Assembly: GCF_001425705.1 (NCBI RefSeq)
Contig: NZ_LMDC01000028.1
Span: 535,963 to 599,962 of the forward strand
Direction of reading: 5' to 3'
Source: Pelomonas sp. Root1217
GTDB lineage: Bacteria; Pseudomonadota; Gammaproteobacteria; Burkholderiales; Burkholderiaceae_C
Length of the DNA stretch: 64,000 nucleotides
How positions within the stretch are numbered: the first letter of the stretch is position 1; every line of letters starts with the position of its first letter. Under the pieces are notes generated by a model. That model saw only the letters and a list, made by a program, of their open reading frames with translations. It did no database searches and was not told where the DNA came from. A program made the position numbers and the translations under genes. This document shows, one piece after another, positions 61,910 through 64,000 of the stretch.

Positions 61910-63583
61910 ATGCAAGCCCAAGCCCTGCCGCCCGACACGCCGTTCGCCTCCGGCTCCCCCCGCTTCAGCGCGCCCGCCGCGGATGTGTTGGCCGCATGGC
62001 GCCAAGCCTATGCTGCGCGCGGCGCCGCCTGTGCGTCCGATGTGGGCGGCGAGTTCGCCGTCGCGCTCGACCTCCCTGGCGGGGGCAACTACCTCGCCAT
62101 CGATCGTTTTGCGGTCCACAGCCTGTGCTACGCCGTGCGGGACGGCCGCCTGCATTTCGCGACGCGGGCCGATGTGCTGGCCCGACAGCTCGGCATCCGG
62201 GAACTGGATACCCAGGCCCTCTTCAACTACCTCTTCCACCACTGCATTCCGTCGCCGCGCACCATCTACGCCGGCATCCACCGCCTGCCACCGGCCCACT
62301 ACGCGCTGTTCGAGAACGGCCAGCTGACGGTCGCACCCTACTGGGTCGCGCGCTTCGACGAGCAGGTCAATCCCAGCTTCGACGCGCTGAAGGACGAGTT
62401 CCACGGCATCCTGCGTGCGGCGGTCAAGGACAGGCTCACCGGCGATGGCAAGACGGCCTGCTTCCTGAGTGGCGGCACCGACAGCTCCACCGTCTGCGGC
62501 CTGCTGGGTGAAGTCACCGGCAAGCCGCCGGCCGGCTATTCCATCGGCTTCGAGGCCGAGGGCTACGACGAGATGGAGTACGCGCGCATCGCCGCGAAGG
62601 CCTATGGCGCCGACCATCACGAGTACTACGTGACGCCGGCCGACCTGGTCAAGGCCATTCCCGACGTCGCCGCCCACTACGACCAGCCCTTTGGCAATTC
62701 CTCGGCCGTGCCCGCCTTCTACTGCGCGCGCAAGGCACACGACGACGGCTACCACCGCATGCTGGCCGGCGATGGCGGCGACGAACTCTTTGGCGGCAAC
62801 ACCCGCTATGCCAAGGAGCGCGTCTTCCATGTCTACAGCCAGATTCCGTCGCCGCTGCGCACCGGCGTGCTGAATCCGCTGTTCGTCAACCCGGTCACCG
62901 GCAACATCCCGCTGCTGAAGAAGGGCACCAGCTACATCCGCCAGGCCCGCGTGCCCATGCCCGACCGCATGCAGAGTTACAACCTGCTTGACCGGCTGGG
63001 CATGAGCGAGGTGCTGACGCCGGCCTTCCTGGCTGCCGTCGACACCGGTGCACCGCGCGACCACCAGCGCGCCACCTGGGCCGCCGGGCCGCATGAGGCC
63101 AGCCTCGTCAACCAGATGCTGGCCTTCGACTGGCGCTACACGCTGGCCGAGAACGACCTGCCCAAGGTCGTCGGCACGGCAGCCCTGGCCGGCGTGGATG
63201 TCGGCTTCCCGCTGCTGGACGCGCGGCTGCTGGACTTCTCGCTGAAGCTGCCGACCAGCTACAAGCTCAAGGGCCTGAAGCTGCGCTGGTTCTTCAAGGA
63301 GGCGCTGCGCGGCTTCCTGCCCGACGAGATCCTGACCAAGAAGAAGCATGGTTTCGGCCTGCCCTTCGGCCCCTGGGCCGTCAAGGACGCGGCGTTGAAC
63401 GCGCTGGCCGCGGAATCACTGCGCGGCGTGGCGGCGCGCGGCATCGTGCGCGCAGAGTTCGTCGAGAGCTTGCTGACCCACCGCCTCAAGGAGCACGCCG
63501 GCTACTACGGCGAGATGGTCTGGATCCTGATGATGCTGGAGCAGTGGCTGCGCCGGCATGCGCCGGACTACCGGCTCGCCTGA
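61910..63583 (+). CDS. asparagine-synthase-like amidotransferase lacking the glutaminase cysteine
   Basis: 557 residues from the ATG at 61910. The synthetase domain has the PP-loop FLSGGTDSSTV (185-195), SIGFEAEGYDEMEYARIAAK, MLAGDGGDELFGGNTRY and KKKHGFGLPFGPW. The N-terminal class II glutaminase domain is degenerate: the protein begins MQAQALPPDT with no Cys2, though DRFAVHSLCY keeps the shape. Ammonia must come from elsewhere, or the enzyme makes a different acyl-adenylate. Exosortase-A loci commonly carry an asparagine-synthase-like protein. It starts 13 bases after the double GNAT and closes the operon. Confidence 0.85.
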   Translation: MQAQALPPDTPFASGSPRFSAPAADVLAAWRQAYAARGAACASDVGGEFAVALDLPGGGNYLAIDRFAVHSLCYAVRDGRLHFATRADVLARQLGIRELDTQALFNYLFHHCIPSPRTIYAGIHRLPPAHYALFENGQLTVAPYWVARFDEQVNPSFDALKDEFHGILRAAVKDRLTGDGKTACFLSGGTDSSTVCGLLGEVTGKPPAGYSIGFEAEGYDEMEYARIAAKAYGADHHEYYVTPADLVKAIPDVAAHYDQPFGNSSAVPAFYCARKAHDDGYHRMLAGDGGDELFGGNTRYAKERVFHVYSQIPSPLRTGVLNPLFVNPVTGNIPLLKKGTSYIRQARVPMPDRMQSYNLLDRLGMSEVLTPAFLAAVDTGAPRDHQRATWAAGPHEASLVNQMLAFDWRYTLAENDLPKVVGTAALAGVDVGFPLLDARLLDFSLKLPTSYKLKGLKLRWFFKEALRGFLPDEILTKKKHGFGLPFGPWAVKDAALNALAAESLRGVAARGIVRAEFVESLLTHRLKEHAGYYGEMVWILMMLEQWLRRHAPDYRLA

Positions 63584-63643
63584 ACGACGGTTGCAGGCCC
63601 CTCCTGCCGATCAAGTGGTTGCTGATCTATCCACTTTGACGGT

Positions 63644-63672
63644 TGGGTGCCCTCTTCGCGGTTGGGCACCCA
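63644..63672. terminator. hairpin between convergent genes, possible bidirectional terminator
   Basis: TGGGTGCCC (63644-63652) and GGGCACCCA (63664-63672) form a perfect nine-base stem with an eleven-base loop. It lies between the asparagine-synthase-like gene and the convergent gene ending at 63705. No T-run follows on either strand, so termination is plausible but not certain. Confidence 0.45.
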
Positions 63673-63704
63673 TCCCACCACCTGCAACGGTCCGGCCATT
63701 CTGC

Positions 63705-64000
63705 CTATTGAGATGCGGTCCACGCCTCCACCTCAACAATGCGCGAGAGATAGTATTCAGAACTGCTCACCAGCACGCGGATCCGCTGTGTCGTGATGGG
63801 CGCAAAGACGAACTGGCGCCACACCTTGTTGTTGTTGACGACGTTGCCGCCCGGCACATCCACCCACCCAGCACCGTTCCAGTACTGAACTTCGAAGTGC
63901 ACGATGCCGAACCGGCTGAACGTCATCTGCAGCGTCGGCACGGACGGTGAGGCCGAGTTGTCCTGCAGCGTGAACACGTCAATCTCGCTGATCGTCTGCA
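63705..64000 (-). CDS. 3' end of a gene with an F5/8 type C (discoidin-like) domain
   Basis: Only the last 98 residues are in the window; the frame stays open to the window edge (TISEIDVFTLQDN continues upstream). The pattern of beta strands, FEVQYWNGAGWVDVPGGNVV, RQFVFAPITTQRIRVLVSSS and IVEVEAWTASQ, is that of a discoidin/F5-8 type C carbohydrate-binding domain at the C-terminus. The full protein is probably a secreted carbohydrate-active enzyme or adhesin. A GTG at 63977 inside the domain is not a true start. Confidence 0.75.
   Translation of the reverse strand, partial: QTISEIDVFTLQDNSASPSVPTLQMTFSRFGIVHFEVQYWNGAGWVDVPGGNVVNNNKVWRQFVFAPITTQRIRVLVSSSEYYLSRIVEVEAWTASQ

Overview
The window is GC-rich, tightly packed Gram-negative DNA. 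It carries TonB-dependent receptors, KdpFABC, both bacterial N-degron transferases (Aat and Bpt), an exosortase-A (XrtA) associated exopolysaccharide locus and a chitosanase-type secreted hydrolase. Together these point to a free-living betaproteobacterium of the order Burkholderiales, plausibly of the Roseateles/Mitsuaria/Pelomonas type. The genus is inferred from gene content; no rRNA gene, tRNA gene or CRISPR array was seen.

Bases 1-6.9 kb: the 3' part of a TonB-dependent receptor converges on a four-gene minus-strand operon. That operon encodes an acetolactate-synthase-like ThDP enzyme, two different short citrate-synthase-fold proteins that appear to lack the usual catalytic residues, and a cytochrome P450. 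I know no described pathway with this combination. Bases 6.9-10.7 kb: a secreted M28 peptidase, an uncharacterised protein, and an ECF41 sigma-factor module (sigma factor plus AhpD-like protein) with two matching ECF41-type promoters.

Bases 10.7-20.2 kb: a compact sugar-utilisation locus with a divergent layout. A chitosanase-like protein and a GH9 enzyme lie on the minus strand. A ROK regulator, PfkB kinase, MFS transporter and TonB receptor lie on the plus strand. A near-identical 21-base operator-like motif overlaps the -35 box of both the chitosanase promoter and the kinase promoter. Chitosan or glucosamine oligomers are the likely substrate.

Bases 20.2-31.5 kb: mixed genes. A phospholipase-D-fold protein lies in a more AT-rich island with decayed flanks. 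It is followed by YciI, TrmO, an ankyrin protein, a Na+/H+ antiporter, a DUF1326/DUF2182/EamA cluster and an ABC exporter. The DUF cluster contains the first copy of a 155-base structured element that makes a 50-codon mini-ORF coupled to the genes on both sides.

Bases 31.5-49.2 kb: a long potassium operon in the order small ORF, kdpF, A, B, C, corA, kdpD, kdpE, DUF3820, phosphodiester glycosidase. After it come riboflavin synthase, an ammonium transporter, an ArsC/Spx-like protein, aat-bpt, a protein with two retropepsin-like lobes, and the exosortase-associated PLP decarboxylase and acyl-CoA ligase.

Bases 49.2-63.6 kb: a plus-strand exopolysaccharide operon. It encodes an acyl carrier protein, a DegT-like protein, three CelD/FemAB-like GNAT modules in two proteins, two exosortase-associated alpha/beta hydrolases, a TPR-like secreted protein, four glycosyltransferases, a flippase and an asparagine-synthase-like protein lacking the glutaminase cysteine. 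Most junctions are ATGA/GTGA/TTGA overlaps. The second copy of the 155-base element sits just before the flippase. The ACP, ligase, decarboxylase and acyltransferases suggest that the secreted glycan or its lipid is decorated with an acyl or amide group. The window ends in the 3' end of a gene with a discoidin-like domain.
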